Positions 27,192-36,992 of a stretch of DNA of 64,000 bases are shown here, in pieces. Source of the stretch: Sphingobacterium sp. UBA7855 (GTDB taxonomy: Bacteria; Bacteroidota; Bacteroidia; Sphingobacteriales; Sphingobacteriaceae); assembly GCA_002500745.1 (NCBI GenBank), contig DLST01000018.1, forward strand, positions 567,838 to 631,837, given 5' to 3'. The translations under genes and the position numbers were made by a program. Every line of letters begins with the position of its first letter. The stretch's first letter is position 1. Under the pieces are notes generated by a model. It did no database searches. It worked only from the letters and a program-made list of their open reading frames with translations, and was not told the DNA's origin.

Positions 27192-29273
27192 TTAATTCAA
27201 TTTTTTTGACGGATTGTCTGAACTCGGACCATCGCTGGATCGCGCTTCGTCAGGATGAATATCTAAGGGTAAATCTGTTTGTGGCACACCACCACCATCG
27301 GCACCATTCACAAACTCCTCGTAAGTAGTTTTGGTTTCAAATGGACGCTTCCCTAGTATCTCTTCTAAATCCGATTGAAAGAGGATTTCCTTTTCCAATA
27401 GCTTCTCGGCTATTTTGATCAGTCCTTCACGTTTATCCAGCAATAACTGTTTAGTACGTGCATAAACATCGCTGATCAAGTTACGAACCTCTGCATCAAT
27501 CAACTCTGCCGTTTTGTCAGAATATGGCTTTTGGAACGATGCCTCCGAGCTGTCTCTGAAAGAAACATTTCCCACTTTATCATTCATACCGTATATCGCA
27601 ATCATTGCATACGAAAGCTGCGTAATACGCTCCAAGTCGTTTTGAGCACCAGTTGAAATCCTTCCAAAAGTAATATCTTCAGCTACACGACCACCCATGG
27701 TCATACATAAGCTATCAATAAGCTGCTCGGTCGTATATAAAAACTGCTCGCGGGGAAGATATTGTGCGTATCCCAAAGCAGCCACACCGCGTGGAACAAT
27801 AGATACTTTAACCAAAGGATCTGCATGTTCCAAAAACCAGCCAGCAATAGCATGCCCAGCTTCATGATAAGCCACAATACGTTTCTCTTCCGGAGAGATA
27901 ATTTTATTCTTTTTCTCAAGACCACCGATCACGCGATCAACTGCATCCTGAAAATCTTGCATATCAATTTCCGGTTTATTTTTACGGGCAGCAATAAGTG
28001 CGGCCTCATTACATACATTGGCAATTTCTGCTCCTGCAAAACCAGGAGTCTGTGCAGATAATTTTTTGGCATCAACCTCAGCCGACAATTTCAGCGGCTT
28101 AAGATGCACTTTAAAAATTTGTTCACGTCCGATCAAATCTGGCTTATCAATCGAAATTTGACGGTCGAAACGTCCCGGACGCAACAATGCGGTATCCAAT
28201 ACGTCGATACGGTTAGTAGCTGCTAAAATAATAACACCCGAATCCGTGCCAAAGCCATCCATCTCAACCAACAATTGATTCAACGTATTTTCACGCTCGT
28301 CATTTCCACCCATCATTGAATTCTTGCCACGGGCGCGGCCAATTGCGTCAATCTCATCAATGAAAATGATACAAGGCGCTTTCTCTTTAGCTTGTTTAAA
28401 TAAATCACGAACACGAGATGCACCCACTCCCACAAACATTTCCACAAAGTCGGATCCCGAAAGTGAAAAGAATGGCACTTGAGCCTCACCAGCTACAGCT
28501 TTCGCTAGCAATGTCTTACCTGTTCCTGGAGGCCCTACAAGCAATGCTCCCTTAGGAATTTTACCTCCAAGATTTGTATACTTACGCGGATTTTTCAAGA
28601 AATCGACAATTTCCATCACTTCCTGCTTCGCCTCTTCAAGACCCGCCACATCATTAAATGTAATATTGATCTGAGCCTCTTTATCAAATAATTGAGCTTT
28701 TGATTTACCAATATTGAAGATAGCACCGCCACCACCGCCGGCACCTCCGCCCATACGGCGCATCAAGAAAATCCAGATCGCAGCCAACACCAATAATGGC
28801 AACATAAAGGTGATAAACCAGCTAGCCCATGGATTAGAACGGTCATCATACGTTAATTGTACCTTTGGTGTACCAGGTGCTAACTCAGCTTGCGAGGCAG
28901 CTAACTTTTTCTCCAAAACATCAGGAGAAGCATCTTTAAAAATATATTGTGGTCCTTTGTCCTCTTGCCCAGATAAACTTGGTAAAGGATCGGAGGTCTT
29001 TACAGCATCCTTAAAACTAGGGTTATCCTTCCAGCCTTTCTTCAGATACACCTCAACCTCTACAAGATCATTCTTCTTATAAGCGACAAGGCGCTCTACA
29101 GAGCCCGTGTTCAACATGCGTGTCTCAAAATCGCTATAGCTAATTTCCTTAGCTGGGTTTTCTCCAAAAACGTACTGTAAGGCAAAAAAACCTAAAAACA
29201 TGGCAATCATAAGCCACACAAAATTAAATTTTGGCGGTTTTGGGCTTACCTTACTACTCGGGATTTTTTTCAT
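27192..29273 (-). CDS. ftsH: ATP-dependent zinc metalloprotease FtsH
   Basis: 693 residues. Two membrane helices (about 16-36 and 140-160) enclose the periplasmic domain and anchor the protein in the inner membrane. The AAA core has Walker A GPPGTGKT (about 240-247), Walker B IIFIDEID and the SRH region; the M41 protease site HEAGH (about 467-471) binds zinc. FtsH degrades damaged membrane and short-lived regulatory proteins. rsfS lies 44 bp upstream and a strong hairpin follows, so the two probably form one transcript. Confidence 0.97.
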   Translation of the reverse strand: MKKIPSSKVSPKPPKFNFVWLMIAMFLGFFALQYVFGENPAKEISYSDFETRMLNTGSVERLVAYKKNDLVEVEVYLKKGWKDNPSFKDAVKTSDPLPSLSGQEDKGPQYIFKDASPDVLEKKLAASQAELAPGTPKVQLTYDDRSNPWASWFITFMLPLLVLAAIWIFLMRRMGGGAGGGGGAIFNIGKSKAQLFDKEAQINITFNDVAGLEEAKQEVMEIVDFLKNPRKYTNLGGKIPKGALLVGPPGTGKTLLAKAVAGEAQVPFFSLSGSDFVEMFVGVGASRVRDLFKQAKEKAPCIIFIDEIDAIGRARGKNSMMGGNDERENTLNQLLVEMDGFGTDSGVIILAATNRIDVLDTALLRPGRFDRQISIDKPDLIGREQIFKVHLKPLKLSAEVDAKKLSAQTPGFAGAEIANVCNEAALIAARKNKPEIDMQDFQDAVDRVIGGLEKKNKIISPEEKRIVAYHEAGHAIAGWFLEHADPLVKVSIVPRGVAALGYAQYLPREQFLYTTEQLIDSLCMTMGGRVAEDITFGRISTGAQNDLERITQLSYAMIAIYGMNDKVGNVSFRDSSEASFQKPYSDKTAELIDAEVRNLISDVYARTKQLLLDKREGLIKIAEKLLEKEILFQSDLEEILGKRPFETKTTYEEFVNGADGGGVPQTDLPLDIHPDEARSSDGPSSDNPSKKLN

Positions 29274-29317
29274 TATATCGTAATTATATTTTCTTGATAA
29301 ATTTTAATTGAAGACAA

Positions 29318-29692
29318 TTAGGCGCTTTGGAAATGCTGAATCTCTGCATCTCCCCATAAATCTTCGATACCATAATGCGCTCGCTTTTCGGTCTTAAAGA
29401 TATGTACAACCACATCCACAAAATCTAAAATCAACCACTCACCATTTGATTGTCCTTCTTTATACTGGGGTTCTTGACCAAATGTCTTGTAAACTTCGTC
29501 TTCGACACTTTTTGCTATCGCATTGACCTGAATGTTGGAATCAGCATGACAAATAACAAAATAATCAGAAACAGAACTGTGAAGATCTCTTAAATCCAAA
29601 CGAACAATCTCGTTTGCTTTCTTTTCTTGCATACCGTAAACGATAATTTCTGATAGACGTTGGGACAATTCTGTACTTTTATTTTTACTCAT
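29318..29692 (-). CDS. rsfS: Ribosomal silencing factor RsfS
   Basis: 124 residues, normal for the family. The segments VRLDLRDLHSSVSDYFVICHADSNIQVNAIA and SNGEWLILDFVDVVVHIFKTEKRAHYGIEDLWGDA are diagnostic. RsfS binds ribosomal protein uL14 and blocks subunit joining when nutrients are scarce. First gene of the rsfS-ftsH run and divergent from birA across 47 bp. Confidence 0.95.
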   Translation of the reverse strand: MSKNKSTELSQRLSEIIVYGMQEKKANEIVRLDLRDLHSSVSDYFVICHADSNIQVNAIAKSVEDEVYKTFGQEPQYKEGQSNGEWLILDFVDVVVHIFKTEKRAHYGIEDLWGDAEIQHFQSA

Positions 29693-29739
29693 TAAAAAAT
29701 ATGATAGTTTTGACTTAATATTTATTTAATACTTTCAGT

Positions 29740-30510
29740 TTGCAAAATAACAATATTTCGGGACTTATCATTGGCCAAAATACAATATATCTTGACAAAG
29801 TCGCCTCTACAAACGATTATCTCAGGGAATTATTGTCAAAATTCAAGCCACTAGCGGAAGGGACTGCCATTTTAGCAGAAGAACAGTTCCAAGGTAAAGG
29901 CCAGCGAGGAAGCTCATGGATCAGTGAACCGGGGAAGAATCTCACGACATCTATCCTTTTAAGGCCCTATTTCTTACCAATAGCGCAACAATTCTCACTT
30001 TCGGCTAGCATTGCCATTGCAACCGCCAACTGGTTAAAAACTAAAATTGAGCAGCCTGTAGCCGTAAAATGGCCCAATGATATTTACATCAATTCAAAGA
30101 AAATAGCCGGCATTTTAATTGAAAATTCATTAAAAGGCCATAATATCAATAGCGCTATCATAGGAATAGGGATTAATATTAATCAAACTAATTTTGACAC
30201 AACATCAACAATAACTTCTTTAGCATGCCTAACCGATCGAGCCGATTACGACATAAAGAATTTAGCGCATGAGTTGTATCTAAGTATACAACAGGAATAT
30301 TTGAACCTTTTTAACAAAGGATCCCACTATCAACTAAACAAATACAACGAATTATTATTCTGGAAAGGCGAAGAAAAACCATTTTTGATCGCAGGAAGCG
30401 AGCGAAAAGGGATCATTCAGCAGGTATCTGCCGAAGGTAAACTAAAGATTTTATTAGATAACCGATTACAAGAATTTGACATTAAAGAGATTACACATCT
30501 TATCTCTTAA
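29740..30510 (+). CDS. birA: Biotin--[acetyl-CoA-carboxylase] ligase
   Basis: 256 residues with no N-terminal DNA-binding domain, so an enzyme without the repressor function seen in E. coli BirA. Motifs: STNDYLRELL, the biotinyl-AMP site GKGQRGSSWISEPGKNL (about 54-70), VKWPNDIYINSKKIAGILIE (about 108-127) and GIGININQT. The start is TTG: no ATG is available in frame and an in-frame stop lies 22 bp upstream. The birA/rsfS pair shares a 47-bp divergent promoter region. Confidence 0.93.
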   Translation: MQNNNISGLIIGQNTIYLDKVASTNDYLRELLSKFKPLAEGTAILAEEQFQGKGQRGSSWISEPGKNLTTSILLRPYFLPIAQQFSLSASIAIATANWLKTKIEQPVAVKWPNDIYINSKKIAGILIENSLKGHNINSAIIGIGININQTNFDTTSTITSLACLTDRADYDIKNLAHELYLSIQQEYLNLFNKGSHYQLNKYNELLFWKGEEKPFLIAGSERKGIIQQVSAEGKLKILLDNRLQEFDIKEITHLIS

Positions 30511-30666
30511 TCTTTTACAAAAAAAGGAGAACCCATTTTAGAAATATCAAAGCTTTGTTCTAACTTTGTCAAAAGCGTGATTAAACCTTTATTCACCCAG
30601 CGTATCTAATAAAATAACACACTGCAATAATTGTAGCGGAAAAAGGAAAGAACAAATTAAAGTCTG

Positions 30667-31116
30667 ATGAAAAAATTAATACTGTTAATGACTGCAGTGA
30701 TTTTTGCAGTTACGGGAGCATTCGCTCAAATTCACAAACCAGTAAAATGGACAGTGGCCAGCAAAAAGTTAAATAACAAAGAAGCTGTCGTATATGTAAA
30801 AGCTACCATCCAAAATGGATGGCACATTTATTCACAAAATATAAAAGATGGTGGACCTATTCCAACTTCTTTCACCTTTGCTAAAGCGGCTGATTATACC
30901 GTGGTTGGCAAAACTGCTGAGCCAAAACCAAAAATCAAACATGAAGACGTATTTAAAATGGATGTAGGTTACTTTACAAATGAAGTGATATTTCAACAAA
31001 AAGTAACTTTAAACAAAGGTACTGCAACAGTTAAAGGTACAGTCGAGTGGCAAGCATGTGACGCTTCACAATGTCTTCCTCCAGATGAATATGCTTTTGC
31101 TGTGACAATCAAATAG
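30667..31116 (+). CDS. Secreted DsbD N-terminal (alpha) domain protein
   Basis: 149 residues with a signal peptide (about 1-20, ending GAFA). The mature part matches the periplasmic alpha domain of DsbD, including the cysteine pair in WQACDASQCLPP (about 131-142), which passes electrons to partner proteins. In E. coli this domain is fused to the transporter; here it is a separate gene just before the rest of DsbD. A terminator lies in the 86-bp gap, so the two may be made in unequal amounts. Confidence 0.88.
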   Translation: MKKLILLMTAVIFAVTGAFAQIHKPVKWTVASKKLNNKEAVVYVKATIQNGWHIYSQNIKDGGPIPTSFTFAKAADYTVVGKTAEPKPKIKHEDVFKMDVGYFTNEVIFQQKVTLNKGTATVKGTVEWQACDASQCLPPDEYAFAVTIK

Positions 31117-31145
31117 TAAAAATGATTCTATACGGATAAATTAAT

Positions 31146-31170
31146 AAGGCGATTCTCATCGCCTTTTTTT
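31146..31170 (+). terminator. Rho-independent terminator between the two DsbD genes
   Basis: AAGGCGA / TCGCCTT hairpin with a 6-base loop, then a run of seven Ts, 29 bp after the stop codon of the alpha-domain gene. Confidence 0.8.
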
Positions 31171-31202
31171 ATTTTTGAACCTAACATCTGAAATACATAC
31201 AC

Positions 31203-32909
31203 ATGTTAAAAAATACATTCATTTTACTTCTTATTGCATTTTTCAGTCTTTCATTAACAAAAGCGGCGCTTGCATCGACTCAAGATAGCTTAGTAAGTAC
31301 AGAAGGACTTCAATTTGAATCATCACCGGATACATCTAATGCAGTTGAAGCAGTACCGGAAGACCTTAATTTTACAGCCTCACCCGACACGATGGTTAGC
31401 CAGGATAGCAGTAAAATCGCGCCAGCTAAAATAAACGCCTCCTCAGGCAATTCAGAAACGGGAAAGAAATCACTTTGGAGCATATTTATTGCCGGCTTAG
31501 TAGGAGGTTTTGCAGCGCTGCTCATGCCTTGTATATTTCCAATGCTCCCCCTTACCGTAAGTTATTTCACAAAACAGGCTGGAAGCCGCGCAAGCGGTAT
31601 CAGTAAGGCTCTCCTTTATGGCCTCTTTATTATTGTGATTTATGTCGCATTGGGAATGATTATTACGATTTCCTTCGGTTCAGATGCCTTGAATGCTTTA
31701 TCGACAAACGGGGTATTTAATTTCCTATTCTTCCTGTTATTGGTTGTTTTTGCCGCGTCCTTTTTTGGTGCTTTTGAAATCACGCTACCAAGTTCTTTCG
31801 TCAATAAAATGGATGCCAAATCCGACAAAGGCGGTCTTGTGGGACTTTTCTTTATGGCATTTAGCCTTTCACTGGTCTCTTTCTCCTGTACTGGCCCCAT
31901 TATTGGCACCTTATTGGTCGAAGCAGCTTCAAAAGGAGAACGCTTAGGTCCAGCAGTCGGTATGCTTGGTTTTTCTATAGCTCTTGCAATTCCTTTTGGT
32001 TTGTTTGCGATGTTCCCATCGATGCTAAAATCCCTACCCAAATCAGGCGGATGGCTAAATTCGGTAAAGGTTGTACTTGGGTTCTTAGAGCTCGCACTGG
32101 CGCTGAAATTCTTATCAAATGTAGATTTGGCTTACCATTGGAATTGGCTGGATCGAGAAGTATTCTTATCGCTATGGATTGCTATCTTTAGTATGATGGG
32201 CTTATATCTTATTGGAAAGATCAAGTTTTCACACGACAGCGAATTAAAATTCCTCTCTGTACCGAGAACTATTCTCGCAATCATTGTATTTTCCTTCGTT
32301 GTCTATATGGTTCCAGGCCTATGGGGAGCTCCGCTAAAATCAATTTCAGCCTTCTTGCCACCTTCGGCAACACAGGACTTTGACCTGTCGGCAGGAATGG
32401 CAGCCACTCCTGCACACAATGATGGCAAGGTTAAAAAATACGCTGAGATCTTTCATGAACGGGGCACACCAAAAGGATTTGATCCTTATTATGATTATGA
32501 AGAGGCTCTCGCAGCTTCAAAAGAACAGAATAAACCGGTATTAATTGATTTTACAGGCTGGAATTGTGTCAATTGTCGAAAAATGGAAGCCAATGTATGG
32601 ACTGATCCCGCAGTTGCCAAACTATTGAAAGAAGAGTTTATTATGGCTGAATTATTTGTCGATGATAAAACAGAATTACCGGCAAACGAACAATTCGTTT
32701 CAAAATATAGTGGCAAAAAAATCAAAACTATAGGAAACAAAAACAGTGATTTCCAAGCATCAGCTTTCGACAGCAATTCACAACCACTATACGTGATCGT
32801 CGATTCATCTGGAACCGTATTGGTTCCGAAAACAGGCGCAAACTATAACGTTACAGAATATATTGCTTTCCTTCAAAGTGGAATTGACGCTTTTAAGGCA
32901 AAGAAATAG
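31203..32909 (+). CDS. Thiol:disulfide interchange protein DsbD (transmembrane and thioredoxin parts)
   Basis: 568 residues. Signal peptide, a Ser/Asp-rich linker (about 25-90), then eight or so membrane helices of the CcdA/DsbD type with the cysteine motifs LMPCIFPMLPLTV (about 105) and SFSCTGPIIGTLL (about 228). The C-terminal thioredoxin-like domain (about 430-568) carries CVNC in GWNCVNCRKM. It moves reducing power from the cytoplasm to periplasmic or outer-envelope thioredoxins, plausibly including the TlpA-like protein at 34.8-36.0 kb. Confidence 0.93.
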   Translation: MLKNTFILLLIAFFSLSLTKAALASTQDSLVSTEGLQFESSPDTSNAVEAVPEDLNFTASPDTMVSQDSSKIAPAKINASSGNSETGKKSLWSIFIAGLVGGFAALLMPCIFPMLPLTVSYFTKQAGSRASGISKALLYGLFIIVIYVALGMIITISFGSDALNALSTNGVFNFLFFLLLVVFAASFFGAFEITLPSSFVNKMDAKSDKGGLVGLFFMAFSLSLVSFSCTGPIIGTLLVEAASKGERLGPAVGMLGFSIALAIPFGLFAMFPSMLKSLPKSGGWLNSVKVVLGFLELALALKFLSNVDLAYHWNWLDREVFLSLWIAIFSMMGLYLIGKIKFSHDSELKFLSVPRTILAIIVFSFVVYMVPGLWGAPLKSISAFLPPSATQDFDLSAGMAATPAHNDGKVKKYAEIFHERGTPKGFDPYYDYEEALAASKEQNKPVLIDFTGWNCVNCRKMEANVWTDPAVAKLLKEEFIMAELFVDDKTELPANEQFVSKYSGKKIKTIGNKNSDFQASAFDSNSQPLYVIVDSSGTVLVPKTGANYNVTEYIAFLQSGIDAFKAKK

Positions 32910-33021
32910 TCGGTATACGATTGGAGAGATTCGAAAAGAATAGCATACATGAGCAGATTAGGTAATTATTAAATTTGCATTATCTTTAGCTTAACCCGAA
33001 CTAAAGTGGTTGAAAAAAGCC

Positions 33022-33059
33022 ATTACCAGTTGCCAATAGCATTATTGGCAACTGGTAAT
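33022..33059. terminator. Perfect 16-bp hairpin between dsbD and pfkA
   Basis: ATTACCAGTTGCCAAT / ATTGGCAACTGGTAAT with a 6-base loop, 112 bp after dsbD and 13 bp before the -33 box of the pfkA promoter. It lacks a T tail on either side, so it may be a terminator of the non-classical kind or a binding site. Confidence 0.5.
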
Positions 33060-33072
33060 AAAGGAAATATAA

Positions 33073-33103
33073 TTGTATATACGCTTGAAAATAGCTAAGT
33101 TTG
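33073..33103 (+). promoter_or_regulatory. pfkA promoter
   Basis: TTGTATATA begins at 33073 and TAAGTTTG ends at 33103, with a 20-bp spacer. Only 7 bp separate the -7 box from the ATG, so the transcript should be leaderless or nearly so. Confidence 0.8.
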
Positions 33104-33110
33104 AGTACGT

Positions 33111-34085
33111 ATGAGTAACATTAAAAAAATTGCTGTTTTGACATCTGGAGGAGATGCTCCAGGAATGAATGCTGGTATCCGCGCTGTTGTTAGGGCAGGA
33201 ATCTACAATAATCTTGAAGTATTTGGCGTAAGAAGAGGTTATGATGGCCTTGTTAATGGAGAGATTGTCCCGATGGATGCCAAATCTGTAGCGAATATCA
33301 TACAACGTGGCGGCACTATCCTTAAAACTGCCCGTAGCGAAGCCTTTAAAACGATAGAAGGACGTAAACAGGCTTATGAAAACTTACGCAGCCACGGTAT
33401 TGATGCCATGGTGGTTATCGGCGGGGATGGTACATTTACGGGCGCATCCAAATTTATTGAAGAATTTGATTTCCCTATTATTGGCCTTCCAGGAACGATC
33501 GATAACGATTTGGCCGGCACAGACTTTACTATTGGCTATGATACAGCTATTAATACTGTTATACAAGCCGTAGACAAAATTCGAGATACTGCCGAGTCTC
33601 ACGATAGACTATTTGTGATAGAAGTAATGGGACGCGATTCAGGTCTTATTGCCGTCCGTTCAGGAATCAGTACCGGCGCCGAAGCAGTCTTGGTTCCTGA
33701 GTTTGAAGTGGACTATGACGCAATCATGAAAAGGCTCGACAAGACGCGTAAAAATAAATCATCCCGTATCATTATCGTTGCTGAAGGTGATAAAGAAGGC
33801 GGTATGGTTGTATCAGAAAAAATCAAGGAAAATTTCCCACATTACGATGTTAGGCTTTCTATTTTAGGACATATTCAACGTGGTGGAAGTCCAACATGTA
33901 TGGATCGTGTTTTAGCAAGCAGGCTTGGCGTAGCTGCCGTAGAGGCTTTACTACAAGGCCGCAGAGGTGAAATGGCCGGACTAATCTGCAGTGAGGTAAG
34001 ATTTACTCCTTTTAAAAGCGCCATCAAACACCATGTAAAAATGAACGAAGATCTGCTTCGTATCATCGAGATCCTTTCGCTGTAA
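33111..34085 (+). CDS. pfkA: ATP-dependent 6-phosphofructokinase
   Basis: 324 residues. Phosphorylates fructose-6-phosphate in glycolysis. Motifs: TSGGDAPGMNAGIRAVVR (about 11-28), GGDGTFTGA (about 104-112) and the catalytic PGTIDNDLAGTD (about 127-138); the Gly in GGDGT is the mark of the ATP-dependent enzyme, not the pyrophosphate type. MGRDSGLIA and LGHIQRGGSPTCMDR complete the active site. Single gene with its own promoter and terminator. Confidence 0.97.
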   Translation: MSNIKKIAVLTSGGDAPGMNAGIRAVVRAGIYNNLEVFGVRRGYDGLVNGEIVPMDAKSVANIIQRGGTILKTARSEAFKTIEGRKQAYENLRSHGIDAMVVIGGDGTFTGASKFIEEFDFPIIGLPGTIDNDLAGTDFTIGYDTAINTVIQAVDKIRDTAESHDRLFVIEVMGRDSGLIAVRSGISTGAEAVLVPEFEVDYDAIMKRLDKTRKNKSSRIIIVAEGDKEGGMVVSEKIKENFPHYDVRLSILGHIQRGGSPTCMDRVLASRLGVAAVEALLQGRRGEMAGLICSEVRFTPFKSAIKHHVKMNEDLLRIIEILSL

Positions 34086-34120
34086 GAGATATCGTTTAGT
34101 CTTGGCTTAATATAAAAAAA

Positions 34121-34157
34121 AGTGGCTGTCCAACCTTTTGGATAGCCACTTTTTTTT
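34121..34157 (+). terminator. Rho-independent terminator after pfkA
   Basis: AGTGGCTGTCCA / TGGATAGCCACT hairpin, with an A run before and eight Ts after it, about 35 bp past the stop codon. The symmetry would let it work in both directions. Confidence 0.88.
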
Positions 34158-34275
34158 GACTTTATACAGATCTCCTCAAAACACTATTGCAACTATAGAG
34201 GAACTTACTTGCTTCTTAATTACTTTAGCTTTATTAACACAAAACGTACTATAGCACACGATCTTATAAAAACGA

Positions 34276-34722
34276 CTACTTAAGCAAATTATTTAGATAT
34301 TGCTCAGACACAGGGGGCAATTGTATGGCCTGACCTGCTTTTGCCATCGAGTCAGCAAAATGATTCGTATTACTTATAGCTTGTTCATAGGCTCGAACCA
34401 CCTGATCAGATAAGTGCAAAACCTCAGGATTTTTAAGGTTAACGCGATATTGATTATCTTCTAAGGTGACATGCTGATAAAAGCGATAGGCAGCAGCTTT
34501 TAGTTTTCCCAGTTCATCTTGGGAGAGCTGATCGATTCTGGCATTTGGTGGAAGCGTAACGTCAATAAAGGTCGTGTCCTTCGCCAATTGATCAATAGAA
34601 TGATCCAGAGGAATGGCGTGAAGTGCTTCTAAGTTGACAACAGGAACACCCTTAACTTTATCACCACTACACGAGGCAATCACACTCCACAAAAATATAA
34701 TCAGAAATACTATCTTATTCAT
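34276..34722 (-). CDS. Small lipoprotein of unknown function
   Basis: 148 residues with a lipoprotein signal (VIASCSGD, Cys about 18). The mature part is mostly helical, including LSQDELGKLKAAAYRFYQHVTLEDNQYRVNL and a C-terminal helix. I recognise no family. It is downstream of the TlpA-like gene on the same strand but separated by a terminator, so it is probably its own unit. Confidence 0.7.
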   Translation of the reverse strand: MNKIVFLIIFLWSVIASCSGDKVKGVPVVNLEALHAIPLDHSIDQLAKDTTFIDVTLPPNARIDQLSQDELGKLKAAAYRFYQHVTLEDNQYRVNLKNPEVLHLSDQVVRAYEQAISNTNHFADSMAKAGQAIQLPPVSEQYLNNLLK

Positions 34723-34749
34723 TATTATAATTTTTTTGTTTCCTTAAGA

Positions 34750-34798
34750 AGAAACCCCTAATTGCATCCTCATATCACGTGAGTTTAACAATTAGGGG
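34750..34798 (-). terminator. Terminator after the TlpA-like gene
   Basis: Perfect 10-bp stem CCCCTAATTG / CAATTAGGGG around a 24-base loop, followed on the minus strand by TTTCTTCTT. Confidence 0.65.
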
Positions 34799-34835
34799 CT
34801 ATTAAAGGTCTCATGGCGACCGAAAACAAAATAAG

Positions 34836-35975
34836 TTATTTCAATAATTCAGCCAGCTTCGTCTCCAACGCTTCACCTCTTAGATTTGATGCGACAATTT
34901 TGCCCGACGGATCGATCAGGAAGTTTTGTGGAATACCACGCACTTCATACAATTTGACCGGAGCAGATTTCCAGCCCTGTAAGTCTGAAACATGTGGCCA
35001 TTGCTGTAAATTATCATCATGGATGGCTTTCACCCATGCATCCTTTTTACCAGGATTATCTAAAGATACACCAAATACTGTAAAACCTTTGTCTTTAAAT
35101 TTATTGAAAGCTGCGACCACGTTCGGATTCTCATGACGGCAAGGACCGCACCAGCTTGCCCAAAAGTCCAACAAGACATATTTACCCCTTAAAGATGATA
35201 AGGAAATATTTTTCCCTGTGGTATCCGGCAACGTAAAGTCCGGTGCTATGGCACCAACAGCCACGGCTTTCAATTTCTGAATACGATCAGCCAACTCCTT
35301 CCCTTTTTCAGAACTTTTTAATTCCGGAGATAATTTCTCGAAAGAGGTTACATACTCAGTAACATTCTCCCCATTGAGATTGTCAGACAATAAATCCAAT
35401 GTATACCAGCTCTTCGGGTTTTTGCTTATAAATTCTGCATCTGATTTTTCCATTTTTTCAGAAATCTCACCAGCTTGCTTTTGCAAACTTTCAATGAAAC
35501 TAGGATCCTGTTTTTGTGTATCAGAAGCAGCATAATATTGTTGATTCAACGCTTCGAATGCATCCGAATAAGGTTTTACAAAAGCCCTATACTGCATGAG
35601 ATCATCGTTGAGCGTTGTACCCGAAATAGTTGCATCTTTAAACCCTTTGGTTGCATCGACTTTGATAACTCCCTTAGAAAGATATAGCTGTGCCGTTTCA
35701 GGCTGCTTTTGACTATTTCTAAGTTCAGCAAAAGATAAGCCTTCTGGTGAATAGATCATCATACCTTTGGTTGGTGAGGCCACCTGCCCATTGAACTTAA
35801 ACTCACCTTTTACGACCATCGCAGAATCTGTCTGCCGGGTTGCATTGGTAATGTATTGCATAAACACCTTCGCTTTATCCGAAGTAGCGTTTACTTTCCC
35901 TGTCACTGTGTAGCTTTCTTGCGCCATTAATATGGCTGGTAAAAAGCTTAAACCCATTAATATTCTCTTTTTCAT
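34836..35975 (-). CDS. TlpA-family thiol-disulfide oxidoreductase with DUF4369-like N-terminal domain
   Basis: 379 residues from the ATG at 35975, which gives a proper signal peptide (MKKRILMGLSFLPAILMAQ). The N-terminal part (about 20-130, YTVTGKVNATSDKAKVFMQY) is DUF4369-like; a helical middle leads to the thioredoxin fold (about 245-379) with VLLDFWASWCGPCRHENPNV, the CGPC redox centre. Such proteins sit in the periplasm or outer envelope of Bacteroidota and reduce client disulfides, probably recharged by the DsbD system encoded 3 kb away. Confidence 0.9.
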   Translation of the reverse strand: MKKRILMGLSFLPAILMAQESYTVTGKVNATSDKAKVFMQYITNATRQTDSAMVVKGEFKFNGQVASPTKGMMIYSPEGLSFAELRNSQKQPETAQLYLSKGVIKVDATKGFKDATISGTTLNDDLMQYRAFVKPYSDAFEALNQQYYAASDTQKQDPSFIESLQKQAGEISEKMEKSDAEFISKNPKSWYTLDLLSDNLNGENVTEYVTSFEKLSPELKSSEKGKELADRIQKLKAVAVGAIAPDFTLPDTTGKNISLSSLRGKYVLLDFWASWCGPCRHENPNVVAAFNKFKDKGFTVFGVSLDNPGKKDAWVKAIHDDNLQQWPHVSDLQGWKSAPVKLYEVRGIPQNFLIDPSGKIVASNLRGEALETKLAELLK

Positions 35976-36049
35976 AATTATATACTCCACATAAATGTAA
36001 AACATTTCCAGTTCATGGAAGCGCTATTTAACATTTTTTAGCAAAGATG

Positions 36050-36853
36050 TTACCAACGGCCAGATGCACCGCCACCGCCAAAATCACCACCGCCGAATCC
36101 GCCAAATCCACCGCCCGATCCACCACCGAATCCGCCGCCACCACTTCGTCCGCCGCCACCACCAAGGCCACTCAGCAATGTCCACCAAAATACATCAGAA
36201 GCACCACGCCCATTCATGACGCGCCGGCCACCACCGCCGCCGCCACCTCGATTCGAGAAAATAACAATTAAGATGATCACAATAATGATCACGAACATAA
36301 CAGATCCCGAGCTTTTTCCCTTTGGTTGCTTTGGATCAGCTTTATATTCACCCTTTGTATAGGATATTAATGAACTGATCGCGTCATCTACACCCTTGTA
36401 ATAATCTCTTTGACGAAATGCAGGCTTAATATCATTCTCGATAATACGGTAGGCAATCGCGTCGGGAACAGCTCCCTCTATCCCATATCCAGTCTGAATG
36501 GTCACCGCGCGATCCCCAAGTGCGACCAACAATAAGATACCGTTATTATATTTTTTATTGCCAATACCCCATTTCTTCGCTAATCGTACTGCGTAATCAG
36601 AAATATCATAGCCTCCCGTAGAATTCATCATAACCACCGCGATTTGCGTAGATGTAGAATCCTCAAAAGCCAGTAACTTTTGTTCCAATAATTGCTTTTG
36701 ATTCGCTGTCAACGTATTGGTATAATCATTGACAAGTCTGTTTGGTGCTTCCGGGAAATCTTGGCCCAATACGGAGGCTATCGACAACGTGCAAAGCAAT
36801 ATTGCCATAGCAGGTATTCGAATCAGGGAAAATAATTTCAATACAAATTTCAT
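36050..36853 (-). CDS. TPM domain protein (YgcG family) with glycine-rich C-terminus
   Basis: 267 residues. Signal peptide (about 1-30), TPM domain (about 32-175, PNRLVNDYTNTLTANQKQLLEQKL ... IAVVMMNS ... VTIQTGYGIEGAVPD), one membrane helix (about 184-199, VMFVIIIVIILIVIF) and a long Gly-rich tail. TPM proteins (also seen as a photosystem II repair phosphatase in plants) occur with LemA in many bacteria; their role is not settled. Last of the lemA-TPM-TPM series on this strand. Confidence 0.88.
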   Translation of the reverse strand: MKFVLKLFSLIRIPAMAILLCTLSIASVLGQDFPEAPNRLVNDYTNTLTANQKQLLEQKLLAFEDSTSTQIAVVMMNSTGGYDISDYAVRLAKKWGIGNKKYNNGILLLVALGDRAVTIQTGYGIEGAVPDAIAYRIIENDIKPAFRQRDYYKGVDDAISSLISYTKGEYKADPKQPKGKSSGSVMFVIIIVIILIVIFSNRGGGGGGGRRVMNGRGASDVFWWTLLSGLGGGGGRSGGGGFGGGSGGGFGGFGGGDFGGGGASGRW

Positions 36854-36992
36854 CCTATTTTTTTTTGTGCGCCTTAAGCAATTCTTCGTGCTTCTATCGG
36901 CAATCGGTAAACCTCGAAATTTCGGGGCTATTTATATTTATTCATTTATGCCACAAGCAGTAGGTGCGTTGCTGTTGCCTGCTAATTGACGA

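Noticed and set aside
36047..36271. Ala/Thr-rich + strand frame over the TPM gene
   Set aside because: It is the reverse reading of the Gly-rich tail of the TPM protein, a typical shadow of biased sequence.
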